A stretch of DNA of 64,000 nt. Origin: Streptomyces sp. WAC 01529. Lineage in GTDB: Bacteria > Actinomycetota > Actinomycetes > Streptomycetales > Streptomycetaceae. The position numbers and the translations under genes are program-made. A model generated the notes under the pieces. That model searched no databases and was not told where the DNA came from. It saw only the letters and a program-made list of their open reading frames with translations. Below are positions 1 to 9,024 of this stretch, one piece after another; within the stretch, counting starts at the first letter, position 1; the number at the start of each line of letters is the position of its first letter. The stretch is taken from assembly GCF_003945545.1 (NCBI RefSeq), contig NZ_CP029617.1, positions 2,243,001 through 2,307,000 of the forward strand, read 5' to 3'.

Positions 1-101
1 GGAACGCCGTCCTCCAAGAGCCGCACCACGCCCTCGATGATGGCCTGCTCCACGGCCTCGCTCCGGGGCCGCCCCCGGCCGCCCTTGGCGATGTGGACCA
101 C
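1..101 (-). CDS. TetR-family regulator, N-terminus only (cut by window edge)
   Basis: Only the first 33 codons are present. They read MVHIAKGGRGRPRSEAVEQ and on to VVRLLEDG, which is the basic N-terminal arm and first helix typical of TetR DNA-binding domains. I chose the GTG at 101 because a GGAG lies just upstream with good spacing and no better start is seen. The gene follows the MFS exporter on the same strand after about 78 bases, so the two are probably co-transcribed, the usual arrangement for an exporter and its repressor. Ligand unknown; the rest of the gene lies outside the window. Confidence 0.7.
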   Translation of the reverse strand, partial: MVHIAKGGRGRPRSEAVEQAIIEGVVRLLEDGV

Positions 102-178
102 GTCGTCTCCGCTCTCTCCGCGCCTGCTGCCGGGCCGATTCTCCCTCAGCCGCCTCCCCCCGCGGCCGCTCGGCTCCC

Positions 179-1777
179 TCAGTGGCCTGCCGCGCCCACC
201 GGCTCGGCCTCCTTCTCCTGGGGGCGGGACTCCGGCGGCGTACGCCCGGGCAGGAAGAGGAAGACGACCAGCGAGCCGATCACCGCGACGCCCGCGCCCC
301 ACAGCGCCGTGACGTGCATGGCGTGCAGGAACGAGTCGTTGGCGGCGGCCACCAGGGGCTCGCCGCGCGGCCCGAGGCGTGCCGCGGCGCCCAGGGTCGC
401 CTCGATGGACTCCCCGGCGGTGTGCCGGGCGCTCTCGGGCAGCAGTGTCAGCTTGTCCTCGACGCCGTTGCGGTAGGCGGTGGAGAGCACCGAGCCGAGG
501 ACCGCGATGCCGAGCGCGCCGCCGACCTGGCGGAAGGTGTTGCTGAGCGCGGAGGCGGAGCCGGCCTTCTCGCGCGGCAGGGCCTGCATGATCACGACGC
601 TGGTGGGCGTCATGATGTGCGCCATGCCGGTGCCCATGAGGAAGAAGATGACCTCGAGGATCCAGATCGGCGTATCGGCGTCGAGGATCGTGAAGGACGC
701 GAGCGTCGCCATCACCAGGAGCAGCCCGCCGGTGCACACGGCCCGTACGCCGAAGCGGTCGACGACCAGGCGGGCGCGCGGCGCGAAGATGAGCTGGGCC
801 GCGGCGAGCGGCAGCATCAACAGGCCGGTCTGCAGCGGCGAGTAGCCCCGCACGCTCTGGGTGTAGAAGACCGAGAAGAAGGTCACGCCCATCAGCGCGA
901 AGAAGACCAGCGCGATGGCGCTGATCGCCGCCGAGAAGACGCGGTTCTTGAAGTACGAGATGTCGACCGACGGGTGGTCGCAGCGCTTCTCGTACAGCAC
1001 GAAGGCGACGAGGACGGCGAGGCCCGCGAGGACGGTGCCGAGGACCGCCGGGTCGGTGAAGTCGGCGAGCTGGCCGCCCTTGATGATGCCGTAGACGAGC
1101 AGGACGAGGCCGACGACGGAGAGCGCGACGCCGACGAGGTCGACGCGGCCCGGCTTCGGGTCGCGCGAGTCGGGCACCAGCCAGACCATCAGGGCGACCG
1201 CGACGATCACGATCGGTACGTTGATGAGGAAGACCGAGCCCCACCAGAAGTGGTCGAGGAGCACGCCGCCGGTGATCGGGCCGATGGCGATGGCGAGGCC
1301 GACGCCGCCCGCCCAGATGCCGATGGCCTTGGGCTGCTCCTCGCGTTCGAACACGTTCATCAGGACGGCGAGCGTGGCGGGCATCACGAAGGCCGCGCCG
1401 AGGCCCATCAGCGCGCGGAACACGATGAGTTGGACGGGTGAGCCGGACTGCGCGGCGAACGCCGAGCCGATGCCGAAGACGACGAGCCCCGCGATCAGGA
1501 CCTTCTTGCGGCCGAGCCGGTCGCCGAGCAGGCCCGCGGTGAAGAGCAGGCCCGCGAAGACGAGCGTGTAGGAGTTGATCGCCCACTCCAGCTCGCCCTG
1601 GGTCGCGCCGAGTCCGGTCGGCTCGGGGGTGGAGATCGTCTTTATGGCGACGTTCAGGATCGAGTTGTCGAGTACGACGATCAGCAGGCTCAGCATCAGG
1701 ACGCCGAGGATCGCCCAGCGGCGCCGGTGCACGGCCTCCGGTATGCGGGGCTGGGTGGGGAGGGCGGTAGTTGACAT
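179..1777 (-). CDS. MFS exporter, DHA2 (EmrB/QacA) 14-TM family
   Basis: Predicted 532-residue proton-driven multidrug exporter of the inner membrane. TM1 carries the DHA2 signature LDNSILNVA (near residue 36). Motif A, GDRLGRKK, sits after TM2 (about 85-92), and a motif C-like GPITGGVL occurs in TM5. Length and hydrophobic pattern fit 14 TM helices. The frame stays open to 1858, but the ATG at 1777 (MSTTALPTQ) fits family N-termini, and a TetR-type operator lies between the two positions. The downstream TetR gene suggests local repression with release by an exported drug. Substrate cannot be told from sequence. Confidence 0.9.
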   Translation of the reverse strand: MSTTALPTQPRIPEAVHRRRWAILGVLMLSLLIVVLDNSILNVAIKTISTPEPTGLGATQGELEWAINSYTLVFAGLLFTAGLLGDRLGRKKVLIAGLVVFGIGSAFAAQSGSPVQLIVFRALMGLGAAFVMPATLAVLMNVFEREEQPKAIGIWAGGVGLAIAIGPITGGVLLDHFWWGSVFLINVPIVIVAVALMVWLVPDSRDPKPGRVDLVGVALSVVGLVLLVYGIIKGGQLADFTDPAVLGTVLAGLAVLVAFVLYEKRCDHPSVDISYFKNRVFSAAISAIALVFFALMGVTFFSVFYTQSVRGYSPLQTGLLMLPLAAAQLIFAPRARLVVDRFGVRAVCTGGLLLVMATLASFTILDADTPIWILEVIFFLMGTGMAHIMTPTSVVIMQALPREKAGSASALSNTFRQVGGALGIAVLGSVLSTAYRNGVEDKLTLLPESARHTAGESIEATLGAAARLGPRGEPLVAAANDSFLHAMHVTALWGAGVAVIGSLVVFLFLPGRTPPESRPQEKEAEPVGAAGH

Positions 1778-1801
1778 ACGGACCAGCGTAGGGCCCTTTC
1801 G

Positions 1802-1820
1802 ATACGATACCGTCTCGTAT
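1802..1820. promoter_or_regulatory. Putative TetR operator upstream of MFS exporter
   Basis: Perfect inverted repeat ATACGA-N7-TCGTAT, 25 bases upstream of the exporter start and divergent from panB. Position and symmetry fit the operator of the TetR regulator encoded downstream of the exporter. Inference only; binding is untested. Confidence 0.55.
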
Positions 1821-1830
1821 TGGAAAGACT

Positions 1831-1890
1831 TTACTGAACGCGTTACTGAACGCGTCACCGAACGCGTTGCTGAAGGGATGACGAACGGAT
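1831..1890. repeat. Five 12-base iterations upstream of MFS exporter
   Basis: Two exact copies of TTACTGAACGCG (1831-1842, 1843-1854) are followed by TCACCGAACGCG, TTGCTGAAGGGA and TGACGAACGGAT, each exactly 12 bases. The array lies next to the TetR operator in the divergent region between the exporter and panB. It may be an iterated protein-binding site or slippage-derived sequence. Confidence 0.6.
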
Positions 1891-2001
1891 TGGACGGATT
1901 ACCTGTGGGCGCACTAGCCCCGGGGCGGCACGTGGTGCCACCATGGAGGTGATCCGGGGACGCCGACAGGGCGCCTCGAGATGACAGAAGGAGCCGTTGC
2001 G

Positions 2002-2883
2002 ATGACGCAGCTTTCGGCTGCCCAGAAGAGCGCCGACGCCCAGCGGGGCCCCGACAGCGGCAAGGCGCTGTACGGCGGCAAGGGCACGCGACGCATCACT
2101 GTGCGCGACATCACCGCCGCCAAGGAGCGGGGCGAGAAGTGGCCCATGCTCACCGCCTACGACGCGATGACCGCGTCCGTCTTCGACGAGGCGGGCATCC
2201 CCGTCATGCTCGTCGGGGACTCGGCGGGCAATTGCCACCTCGGGTACGAGACCACCGTGCCCGTCACCCTCGACGAGATGACCATGCTGTCGGCCGCGGT
2301 CGTGCGGGGCACCTCGCGCGCCCTGATCGTCGGCGACCTGCCGTTCGGCTCCTACCAGGAAGGCGCCGTGCAGGCGCTGCGCTCGGCGACCCGCCTGGTG
2401 AAGGAGGCGGGTGTCGGCGCGGTCAAGCTGGAGGGCGGCGAACGCTCCCTGGCCCAGACCGAACTCCTCGTCCAGTCCGGCATCCCCGTCATGTCCCACC
2501 TGGGCCTGACCCCGCAGTCCGTGAACACCATGGGCTACCGCGTCCAGGGGCGCGGCGAGGAGGCGGCCCACCGCCTGCTGCGCGACGCCAAGGCGGCGCA
2601 GGACGCGGGCGCGTTCGCGGTCGTCCTGGAACTGGTCCCCGCGGACCTGGCCGCGGAGGTCACCCGCTCCCTGCACATCCCGACCGTCGGCATCGGCGCG
2701 GGCGCCGAGTGCGACGCGCAGGTCCTGGTCTGGACGGACATGCTGGGCCTCACGGGCGGCAAGATGCCGCGCTTCGTGAAGCAGTACGCGGACCTGCGGG
2801 GCGTGATGGCCGGCGCGGCCAGGGCGTTCGCGGAGGACGTGGTGGGCGGAACGTTCCCGACGGAAGAGCACTCGGTCCGCTAG
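2002..2883 (+). CDS. panB: 3-methyl-2-oxobutanoate hydroxymethyltransferase (pantothenate synthesis)
   Basis: Cytosolic enzyme that transfers a hydroxymethyl group from 5,10-methylene-tetrahydrofolate to 2-oxoisovalerate, giving ketopantoate for pantothenate and CoA. The 293-residue TIM-barrel protein shows the PanB signatures [24 protein letters not shown] (Mg-binding Asp), GDLPFGSY and KLEGG. An upstream in-frame ATG exists at 1981, but AGAAGGAG ends 8 bases before the ATG at 2002, so 2002 is preferred. The N-terminal ~30 residues before the barrel are low-complexity, as in other actinomycetes. It is followed by an intrinsic terminator. Confidence 0.95.
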   Translation: MTQLSAAQKSADAQRGPDSGKALYGGKGTRRITVRDITAAKERGEKWPMLTAYDAMTASVFDEAGIPVMLVGDSAGNCHLGYETTVPVTLDEMTMLSAAVVRGTSRALIVGDLPFGSYQEGAVQALRSATRLVKEAGVGAVKLEGGERSLAQTELLVQSGIPVMSHLGLTPQSVNTMGYRVQGRGEEAAHRLLRDAKAAQDAGAFAVVLELVPADLAAEVTRSLHIPTVGIGAGAECDAQVLVWTDMLGLTGGKMPRFVKQYADLRGVMAGAARAFAEDVVGGTFPTEEHSVR

Positions 2884-2998
2884 GCAGCGGGGCCGCCGGC
2901 CCGCGTCCACTGGTCCGGTAGGCCGCCGCTGGGCCGCGCCCGCTGGTCGGCTCGGGCCGAGGTGGCGGCCGTCCCGGCGTACGAACCACTGCGGCACC

Positions 2999-3040
2999 AA
3001 GGCAGCCCGTTGGCCGTCCCCCGTCGACGGGCTGCCTTTT
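2999..3040 (+). terminator. Intrinsic terminator after panB
   Basis: AAGGCAGCCCGT (2999-3010) pairs perfectly with ACGGGCTGCCTT (3027-3038), a 12-bp stem with a 16-base loop, followed by a T-run. It lies 115 bases after the panB stop and is the clearest rho-independent terminator in the window. Confidence 0.85.
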
Positions 3041-3053
3041 CTCGCCCCTGGGC

Positions 3054-3249
3054 GATTGGGCGGGCCCTTTCCCTGAGCTGGAAGCGGGCTCGCCCTGAGT
3101 GGCTGGGCCGGGCCTTTCCCAGGGGCTGGACACGGCTCGCCCTGAACGGCTGGGCCGGGCCTTTCCCAGGGGCGGGACACGGCTCGCCCTGCACGGCTGG
3201 GCCGGGCCTTTCCCAGGGGCTGGATGCGGCTCGCCCTGAACCCCTGAGC
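3054..3249. repeat. 47-base tandem repeat, about four copies
   Basis: Copies start at 3101, 3148 and 3195 with an exact 47-base period, and a degraded copy begins near 3054. Each unit begins GGCTGGGCCGGGCCTTTCCC and contains GGCTCGCCCTG. The third copy has an 8-base insertion. All frames through it are low-complexity Pro/Gly/Arg with no start context, so I treat it as non-coding. Confidence 0.85.
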
Positions 3250-3280
3250 GGCTGGGCGGGGCCGACTGGTCACCTGCGGC

Positions 3281-3552
3281 GCCTGTCCCGCCCGCTTCGC
3301 GGCGGATCTCTCCCACCCACCCACCCGTTCACCCCGTACCGGGTGGGGCCGTAGGAGCCTCAAGCTCCCGCCCTCCGCGGTGACGCCCGCAACCCCGGCG
3401 CGAAGGGACGGGTGGGGCGGTCCGGGGCTAGCGCCGGGCGCCGGGCGGGTGGGTGGGAGACATCCGGCGCGAAGCGGCGGGACAGGGCATCGCGCCGGGT
3501 GCCGGGCGGGTGGGTGGGGAACATCCGGCGCGAAGCGGCGGGACAGGGCTTG
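3281..3552. repeat. GGGTGGGTGGG/GCGAAGCGGCGGGACAGG repeat: one inverted and two direct copies
   Basis: A ~46-base element occurs at 3443-3487 and 3504-3548, in tandem with a 61-base period, and again in inverted orientation at 3281-3327. A further inverted-orientation relative lies at about 20152-20188. Each copy contains a GC-rich hairpin (CGCTTCGCGGCG or its complement) beside a run of CCCACC units. The whole 2884-3682 interval holds no credible gene: only the terminator, the 47-base repeat and this element. Confidence 0.75.
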
Positions 3553-3682
3553 GGGCCGGGGGCGGGGGCATTCGGCGAGGCGGTGGTCGGCTCGCGCCCC
3601 GTTGGGGGCAGGGGCAGAGGGAGGCCCCGGCCTGTCGGTGGGATGTCGGTGGTTTGTCGGTGCCGCCTGGCACCTTGTACCC

Positions 3683-4702
3683 ATGACGCGAATCAACGAG
3701 AACCCCGGCGGCGCAGGGAGCGCGGTCACCGTAAGGGGACTGGTCAAGCACTACGGCGAGACCAAGGCACTGGACGGCGTGGACCTGGACGTACGCGAGG
3801 GCACCGTCCTCGGCGTGCTCGGGCCCAACGGCGCCGGCAAGACCACCCTCGTACGCTGCCTGTCCACCCTCGTCACCCCGGACGCCGGCTCGGCCCTGGT
3901 CGCGGGGTACGACGTGGTCCGCCAGCCCCGCCAGCTCCGCCGCGTGATCGGCCTCACCGGCCAGTACGCCGCGGTGGACGAGAAGCTCTCGGGCCGCGAG
4001 AACCTGTACATGATCGGACGCCTGCTCGACCTGTCCCGCAAGGAGGCCAGGTCCCGGTCCGACGGCCTGCTTGAGCGGTTCTCCCTCACCGAGGCCGCCA
4101 AGCGCCCCGCGGGCACGTACTCCGGCGGTATGCGCCGCCGCCTCGACCTGGCGGCGTCGATGATAGGCAGCCCGGCCGTCCTCTACCTGGACGAGCCGAC
4201 GACCGGCCTCGACCCCCGCACCCGTAACGAGGTGTGGGCCGAGGTCAAGCGCATGGTCGGCGACGGCGTCACCGTCCTGCTCACCACGCAGTACATGGAA
4301 GAGGCCGAGCAGTTGGCCTCCGAGCTGACCGTCATCGACCGCGGCAAGGTCATCGCGAGCGGCGGCATCGACGAGCTGAAGGCGAAGGTCGGCGGCCGCA
4401 CGCTGCGGGTCCGCCCGGCCGACCCGCTGGAGCTGCGCCCGCTGGCCAACGCCCTTGACGACCTGGGCCTCACCGGCCTCGCCACCTCGACCGTGGACGT
4501 CGCGACGGGCACGGTCCTGGTGCCGATCCTCAGCGACGAACAGCTGACGGCCGTGGTCGGCGCGGTCACCGCCCGCGGCCTCACGATCGGCTCGATAGCC
4601 ACCGAACTGCCCAGCCTGGACGAGGTGTTCCTCTCCATCACCGGCCAGAAGGCCAGCGCCCCGCAGGACGCCCGCCCCGAACTGGAGGAGGTTGCCGTAT
4701 GA
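3683..4702 (+). CDS. ABC exporter ATP-binding protein, DrrA type
   Basis: Cytoplasmic ATPase of 339 residues that powers the permease encoded directly downstream. Walker A GPNGAGKTT (47-55), signature motif YSGGMRRRLDL, Walker B VLYLDEPTTGLDP and a switch histidine-region variant (LLTTQYMEE) follow in order. The C-terminal ~90 residues resemble the DrrA regulatory extension (ending in PSLDEVFLSITG). The frame is open from 3380, but the ATG at 3683 (MTRINENPGG) gives the family length. It overlaps the permease gene by 4 bases (ATGA), so the two are translationally coupled. Antibiotic or lipid export is likely; substrate unknown. Confidence 0.93.
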   Translation: MTRINENPGGAGSAVTVRGLVKHYGETKALDGVDLDVREGTVLGVLGPNGAGKTTLVRCLSTLVTPDAGSALVAGYDVVRQPRQLRRVIGLTGQYAAVDEKLSGRENLYMIGRLLDLSRKEARSRSDGLLERFSLTEAAKRPAGTYSGGMRRRLDLAASMIGSPAVLYLDEPTTGLDPRTRNEVWAEVKRMVGDGVTVLLTTQYMEEAEQLASELTVIDRGKVIASGGIDELKAKVGGRTLRVRPADPLELRPLANALDDLGLTGLATSTVDVATGTVLVPILSDEQLTAVVGAVTARGLTIGSIATELPSLDEVFLSITGQKASAPQDARPELEEVAV

Positions 4703-5529
4703 GCACCACCACTCTCACGCCGCCCCTCACCAAGGGCGAGACGGACGACGCCCGCATCAGCCTGCGCGGCCACGTGCGGCACACCAGCGCGCTCGTGCGC
4801 CGCAATCTGCTCTGGATCCGCCAGGACCCCGAGTCGATGTTCGACGCGGTCCTGATGCCGATCGTGTTCACGCTCCTGTTCGTGTACGTCTTCGGCGGCT
4901 CGATCGGACAGGCGCTCGGCGGCGGTCAGGACCAGTACGTGCAGTACGTGGTGCCGGGCATGATGGCGATGATGAGCATGAACATCGCCATGGCCGTCGG
5001 CACCGGCTTCAACCAGGACTTCCAGAACGGCATCATGGACCGCTTCCGCACCCTGCCGATCGGCCAGGGCTCGGTGCTCTTCGCCAAGATCGTGGTGGAG
5101 CTGATGCGGCTGCTCATCGCGACGACGATCATGATGATCGTCGGTGTTCTCGTGGGCTTCGACATCACCGACTGGGGCGGCCTGCTGGCCGCCGTGGGCC
5201 TCTCCGCGCTCTTCGGCACGTCCATCATGTGGATCTTCCTGGTACTCGGCGTCTCGATGAAGAGCGCCCAGTCCGTGCAGGCGATGGGCTTCCTGGTCCT
5301 GATGCCGTTGCAGTTCGGCTCGTCGATCTTCGCGCCGACCAAGTCCATGCCGGGCTGGCTGCAGGGCTTCACCGACTACAACCCGCTCTCCTCGCTCGCG
5401 GACGCCGCGCGCGGCCTGATGGTCGGCGGCCCCGTCGCGCACGACGTGTGGGTGACGGTCGGCTGGTCGGCGCTGATCACGCTGGTGATGGCGCCGATCG
5501 CGATCCACAAGTTCCGCACCAAGAGTTGA
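4699..5529 (+). CDS. ABC-2 type exporter permease, DrrB type
   Basis: Membrane subunit (276 residues) that pairs with the upstream ATPase. A cytoplasmic N-terminus of ~45 residues precedes about six TM helices of the ABC-2 fold. The conserved region between helices includes FNQDFQNGIMDRFRTLPI, the usual coupling-helix segment of DrrB/NodJ-type permeases. The ATG overlaps the stop of the ATPase gene. The operon ends at a symmetrical hairpin shared with the convergent regulator gene. Confidence 0.93.
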   Translation: MSTTTLTPPLTKGETDDARISLRGHVRHTSALVRRNLLWIRQDPESMFDAVLMPIVFTLLFVYVFGGSIGQALGGGQDQYVQYVVPGMMAMMSMNIAMAVGTGFNQDFQNGIMDRFRTLPIGQGSVLFAKIVVELMRLLIATTIMMIVGVLVGFDITDWGGLLAAVGLSALFGTSIMWIFLVLGVSMKSAQSVQAMGFLVLMPLQFGSSIFAPTKSMPGWLQGFTDYNPLSSLADAARGLMVGGPVAHDVWVTVGWSALITLVMAPIAIHKFRTKS

Positions 5530-5547
5530 TCACCGCTCATACCAGGC

Positions 5548-5568
5548 ACCGTGCATGCGGTGCACGGT
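5548..5568. terminator. Bidirectional hairpin between convergent genes
   Basis: ACCGTGCA (5548-5555), loop TGCGG, TGCACGGT (5561-5568): a perfect 8-bp stem. It lies 18 bases after the permease stop and directly abuts the stop codon of the convergent AfsR-like gene. No T-run follows, as is common in high-GC terminators. Confidence 0.6.
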
Positions 5569-8500
5569 TCACGCGGTGCACAGGGCGGCGGCCTCGTCGA
5601 GAGTGAGGCCGCCGCCCTCGGCGTACGCGGCCTCGTACGCCTCGGTGCCGAGCGCGGCACGGGCGAGCCGGGCGGCGTTCTCGTAGATCTCCCGCTCGAT
5701 CGCGTTCGGGAAGTGGCCCGCCGGATGCTCCCGTTCGGCCACCGCGAGCAGCCGGGCGGCGTCCGCCGCGCGGCTGCCGCCGTCGAGTTCGGCCAGCGCG
5801 CGGGCCGCGATCCGCAGCTGCACGGTGACGGCCTGCGGCGCGACCATCAGCGACAGGGGCGCGCGGGCCTCCTCAAGGGCGGCGCGGGCCACGGCGACGC
5901 CCCGCGCGTACCGGCCGCCCAGGGTGTCGAGCCAGGCCTGGAGGCCGAGCACGAAGCTGTCGAAGACCGGGTACCCCACCACGCTGAACTCCTCGCGCAG
6001 CCGCGAGATGTGCTCGCGCGCCTCGTCGAGGCGCCCGGTGCGGCCGAGCACGCCGACGAGGAAGAGCCGGGCGGCGGGCACGGCCTCGCCGGTGTGGGCG
6101 CGCCCGCTGTTCGCCAGGACGTCGCGGAGGATCGCCTCGCCCCGCTCCAGGCTGTCCGGCGACTCCGTGAGGACCGAGCCGAGGCGGGCCTTGAGCACGG
6201 CCGCCTGGCTCTGGGCGCCGAGCTGTTCGGCGTAGGTGATGGCGGCCTCGAAGTCCTCGGCGGCGAGGGCGAACTCCCCGCACCGCTCGCGTGACTCGCC
6301 GCGCGCGGCGAGCGCCTCGGCCATGCCCCAGGCGTCCCCGAGCCGCTCGAAGCCCCGCAGCGCCTCGTCGGCGTCCTGGCGTGCCTCGCCCGCCCAGTCG
6401 GTGTGGTTGGTGAGGATGTTGGCGCGCAGTTGCAGCGCGGTGGCCAGTTCCCAGGCGTAGCCGAGCCTGCGGCAGGTGTCGACGGTCGCGTCGAGGGTGG
6501 TGCGCAGCAGCTCCGCGTCGCCGCCCAGCATCACGGCGAAGAACCAGAGGCTGCCCGGCACTCGGCAGGTCTGCGGCAGGCCGGGGCGGTAGGTGTCCCG
6601 GATGCCTCGCAGCCGCTCCTCGGCCTCCTCCGTCCGCCACGCGTCCATGTCCATGTCCATGCAGGCGAGATCGAGCAGGCGCACCCCGCGGCGGGCCTCT
6701 TCCAGCACTTCGGGGCGCATCGGCGGGGGCTCGGCCGTGCACGGTTGGTTCAGCGGGGGCGCGGGGGTGACGGGCGGGGCGAAGGGGTCGGGGCCGAGGG
6801 CCATGACGTCGCGGGCCCAGTTGCGGGCCTCCAGGCGCAGGCCGCGGATCTCCCAGAACCAGCACAGGGAGAGCACCAGGCAGAGCGCTTCCTGTTCGTC
6901 CCGCGCGGCCACGGCGTGGCGCAGGGCGGTGCGCAGGTTCTCGTACTCGGCCTCCAGCCGTTCGACGGCGGCGAGCTGGCCGCGCCCGCGCAGTTCGGGG
7001 TCGGTGGTCCTGGCGACCTCGCGGTAGTGCACGAGGTGCCCGCGCTCGGCCCCGGGCCGGTCCCCCGCCTCGTCGAGGCGTTCGCCCGCGTACTCGGCGA
7101 CGGTTTCGAGCAGCCGGTAGCGCATGCCCGTCCCCGCCATGGGTGAGGGGGCGGCGACGACGAGGGACTTGTCGACGAGGGAACCGAGCACGTCGGCGAC
7201 GTCGTACGGGCTGTCGCTGTCCGCGTACGAACTGCCCCTGCCCGCATACGAGCTGCCCCTGCCCGCGCAGACCGCTTCCGCCGCCGCGAGGTCGCAGCCG
7301 CCCGCGAAGACGGAGAGGCGGCGCAGGACGGCGCGTTCGGGTCCGTCGAGCAGGTCCCAGGACCAGTCGACGACGGCCCGCAGGGTCTGCTGGCGGGGCA
7401 GGACCGTGCGGGCGCCGTTGGTGAGCAGCCGGAAACGGTCGTCCAGGCGGTCGGCTATCTGGCGCGGGGTGAGCATCCGCAGGCGGGCGGCGGCCAGTTC
7501 GATGGCGAGCGGCAGGCCGTCGAGGCGCCGGCAGATCTCGGCCGCGGCGGCGGGGTCCTCGCCGACGGTGAACCCCGGCCGCGCGGCGGCCCCGCGCTCG
7601 GCGAACAGGCGGACCGCGACGGGCTCGGGCAGCGGCTCGACGGGCCGCAGCAACTCACCCGGCACACCGAGGGGTTCGCGGCTCGTGGCGAGGATCGTGA
7701 GGCCGGGGCAGCGGGCGAGGAGTTCGTCGGCGAGGCGGGCGGCGGCCGCCACGACGTGCTCGCAGTTGTCCAGGATGACCAGCATGCGGCGCCCCGCGCA
7801 GTGCTCGACGAGACGGACGACGGGGTCCTCGCCGTGCCGCTCCGACATGACGCGCATCTCCTCCGCGCCGACGCCGCGCAGCACGGTCTCGCGGGCGCCG
7901 AGCGCGGTGAGCACGGCCTCGGGCACGTCGTCGGGGCCTTCGACGGGGGCGAGTTCGGCGAGCCACACCCCGTCCGCGAAGCCTGTGCCGACGCTCTCGG
8001 CGGCCTCCTGCGAGAGGCGTGTCTTGCCCGCGCCGCCGGGGCCGAGCAGCGTGACGAGGCGGGCTCGCGCGAGGTCGTCGCGCAGGGCGTCGATGTCGGC
8101 CTCGCGGCCGACGAAGGAGGTGAGGCGGGCGCGGAGGTTGCCGGGTACGCGCGGCGGGCGCTCGGTCGGTGGGTGCTCGGCCTGCGGGTGCTCGGCCTGC
8201 GGGGCGTGCAGCAACTCGTCGTGCAGGGCGCGGAGTTCGGCCCCGGGGTCGGCCCCGAGCCGGTCCGCGATCTCCCTTCGTACGTCCTCGTAGGCGGCCA
8301 GGGCCTCCGCCGGGCGGCCGGTGTCCCGCAGCGCGCGCAGGCGCAGGGCCTGGAGCGGTTCGTCGAGGGGGTGGGTGTCGCAGAGCGCGGTGAGTTCGGG
8401 CAGGGCCTGTTCCGCCTGGCCGAGGGCGAGGGCGGCGGTCAGGCCGGCGCGGCGGGCGTCGAGGCGGCGGGCCTGCCAGCGGGCGCTCTCCGCGGTGCGG

Positions 8501-8919
8501 TCCGGCAGGTCGGCGAGGGCTTCCCCGCGCCAGAGCGCGAGCGCGTCGTCGAGCAGGGCGGCCGCCTTCGCCGGGTCGCCGTCGGCGAGGGCCCGGCGGC
8601 CCTCGCCCGCCAGCCGGTCGAAGCGGAACAGGTCTATGTCGTCGGGGCTCGCGTCCAGCCGGTAGCCGCCGTCCGCCGAGACGACGGCGTCCGCGCCGAG
8701 GGTGCGGCGGAGCCGGCCGACCAGGGCCTGGAGGGCGCCGGGGGCGTCGGCGGGCGGGTCGGCGGCCCAGACGTCGTCGACGAGGGCGGGTACGGGGGCC
8801 GGTCGGCCGGCGCGGAGGGCGAGTGCGGCCAGCAGGGCGCGCAGGCGGGGGCCGCCTACGGGGACGGGGGTTCCGTCGGGGTGGGTGGCTTGGGTGGGCC
8901 CCAGGACGCGGTAACGCAC
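5569..8919 (-). CDS. AfsR-like regulator: SARP/BTAD + NB-ARC ATPase + TPR
   Basis: Large (1116-residue) transcription activator of the SARP-STAND class. Residues 1-95 form an OmpR-like winged helix (MRYRVLGPTQ, then GGPRLRALLAALAL). The BTAD domain spans about 100-240 (DRLAGEGRRAL through LGADPGAELRALHDELL). The NB-ARC ATPase has a P-loop GPGGAGKT at 293-300, a Walker B-like MLVILDNCEHV and GLPLAIELAAARLR. The remaining C-terminal half is a long TPR-like helical array. The start is GTG. It lies 105 bases downstream of the methylisoborneol operon on the same strand, so it may be read from the same transcript and may govern it, but such regulators can act on distant clusters. Confidence 0.9.
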   Translation of the reverse strand: MRYRVLGPTQATHPDGTPVPVGGPRLRALLAALALRAGRPAPVPALVDDVWAADPPADAPGALQALVGRLRRTLGADAVVSADGGYRLDASPDDIDLFRFDRLAGEGRRALADGDPAKAAALLDDALALWRGEALADLPDRTAESARWQARRLDARRAGLTAALALGQAEQALPELTALCDTHPLDEPLQALRLRALRDTGRPAEALAAYEDVRREIADRLGADPGAELRALHDELLHAPQAEHPQAEHPPTERPPRVPGNLRARLTSFVGREADIDALRDDLARARLVTLLGPGGAGKTRLSQEAAESVGTGFADGVWLAELAPVEGPDDVPEAVLTALGARETVLRGVGAEEMRVMSERHGEDPVVRLVEHCAGRRMLVILDNCEHVVAAAARLADELLARCPGLTILATSREPLGVPGELLRPVEPLPEPVAVRLFAERGAAARPGFTVGEDPAAAAEICRRLDGLPLAIELAAARLRMLTPRQIADRLDDRFRLLTNGARTVLPRQQTLRAVVDWSWDLLDGPERAVLRRLSVFAGGCDLAAAEAVCAGRGSSYAGRGSSYADSDSPYDVADVLGSLVDKSLVVAAPSPMAGTGMRYRLLETVAEYAGERLDEAGDRPGAERGHLVHYREVARTTDPELRGRGQLAAVERLEAEYENLRTALRHAVAARDEQEALCLVLSLCWFWEIRGLRLEARNWARDVMALGPDPFAPPVTPAPPLNQPCTAEPPPMRPEVLEEARRGVRLLDLACMDMDMDAWRTEEAEERLRGIRDTYRPGLPQTCRVPGSLWFFAVMLGGDAELLRTTLDATVDTCRRLGYAWELATALQLRANILTNHTDWAGEARQDADEALRGFERLGDAWGMAEALAARGESRERCGEFALAAEDFEAAITYAEQLGAQSQAAVLKARLGSVLTESPDSLERGEAILRDVLANSGRAHTGEAVPAARLFLVGVLGRTGRLDEAREHISRLREEFSVVGYPVFDSFVLGLQAWLDTLGGRYARGVAVARAALEEARAPLSLMVAPQAVTVQLRIAARALAELDGGSRAADAARLLAVAEREHPAGHFPNAIEREIYENAARLARAALGTEAYEAAYAEGGGLTLDEAAALCTA

Positions 8920-9024
8920 GGGGCCATTGTCGCGGGTTCCCCCGCCCGCCTGCCCGTTGCCCCGCGCCTCATCGTGCCGCAGGGGGTTTTCCCACCCACC
9001 CCCCGTTTCCCCGTGCCGGAAGCG

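Noticed and set aside
1778-1858. Longer N-terminus of the first MFS exporter ([12 protein letters not shown]...)
   Set aside because: It would be encoded by the 12-base repeats and the TetR operator; the ATG at 1777 fits the family better.
3054-3249. CRISPR array
   Set aside because: Repeats are contiguous 47-base units without unique spacers, and no cas genes are present.
1855-3747. Long minus-strand open frame (630 codons) across panB and the repeat region
   Set aside because: Antisense to panB and low-complexity Pro/Gly/Arg elsewhere; an effect of very high G+C.
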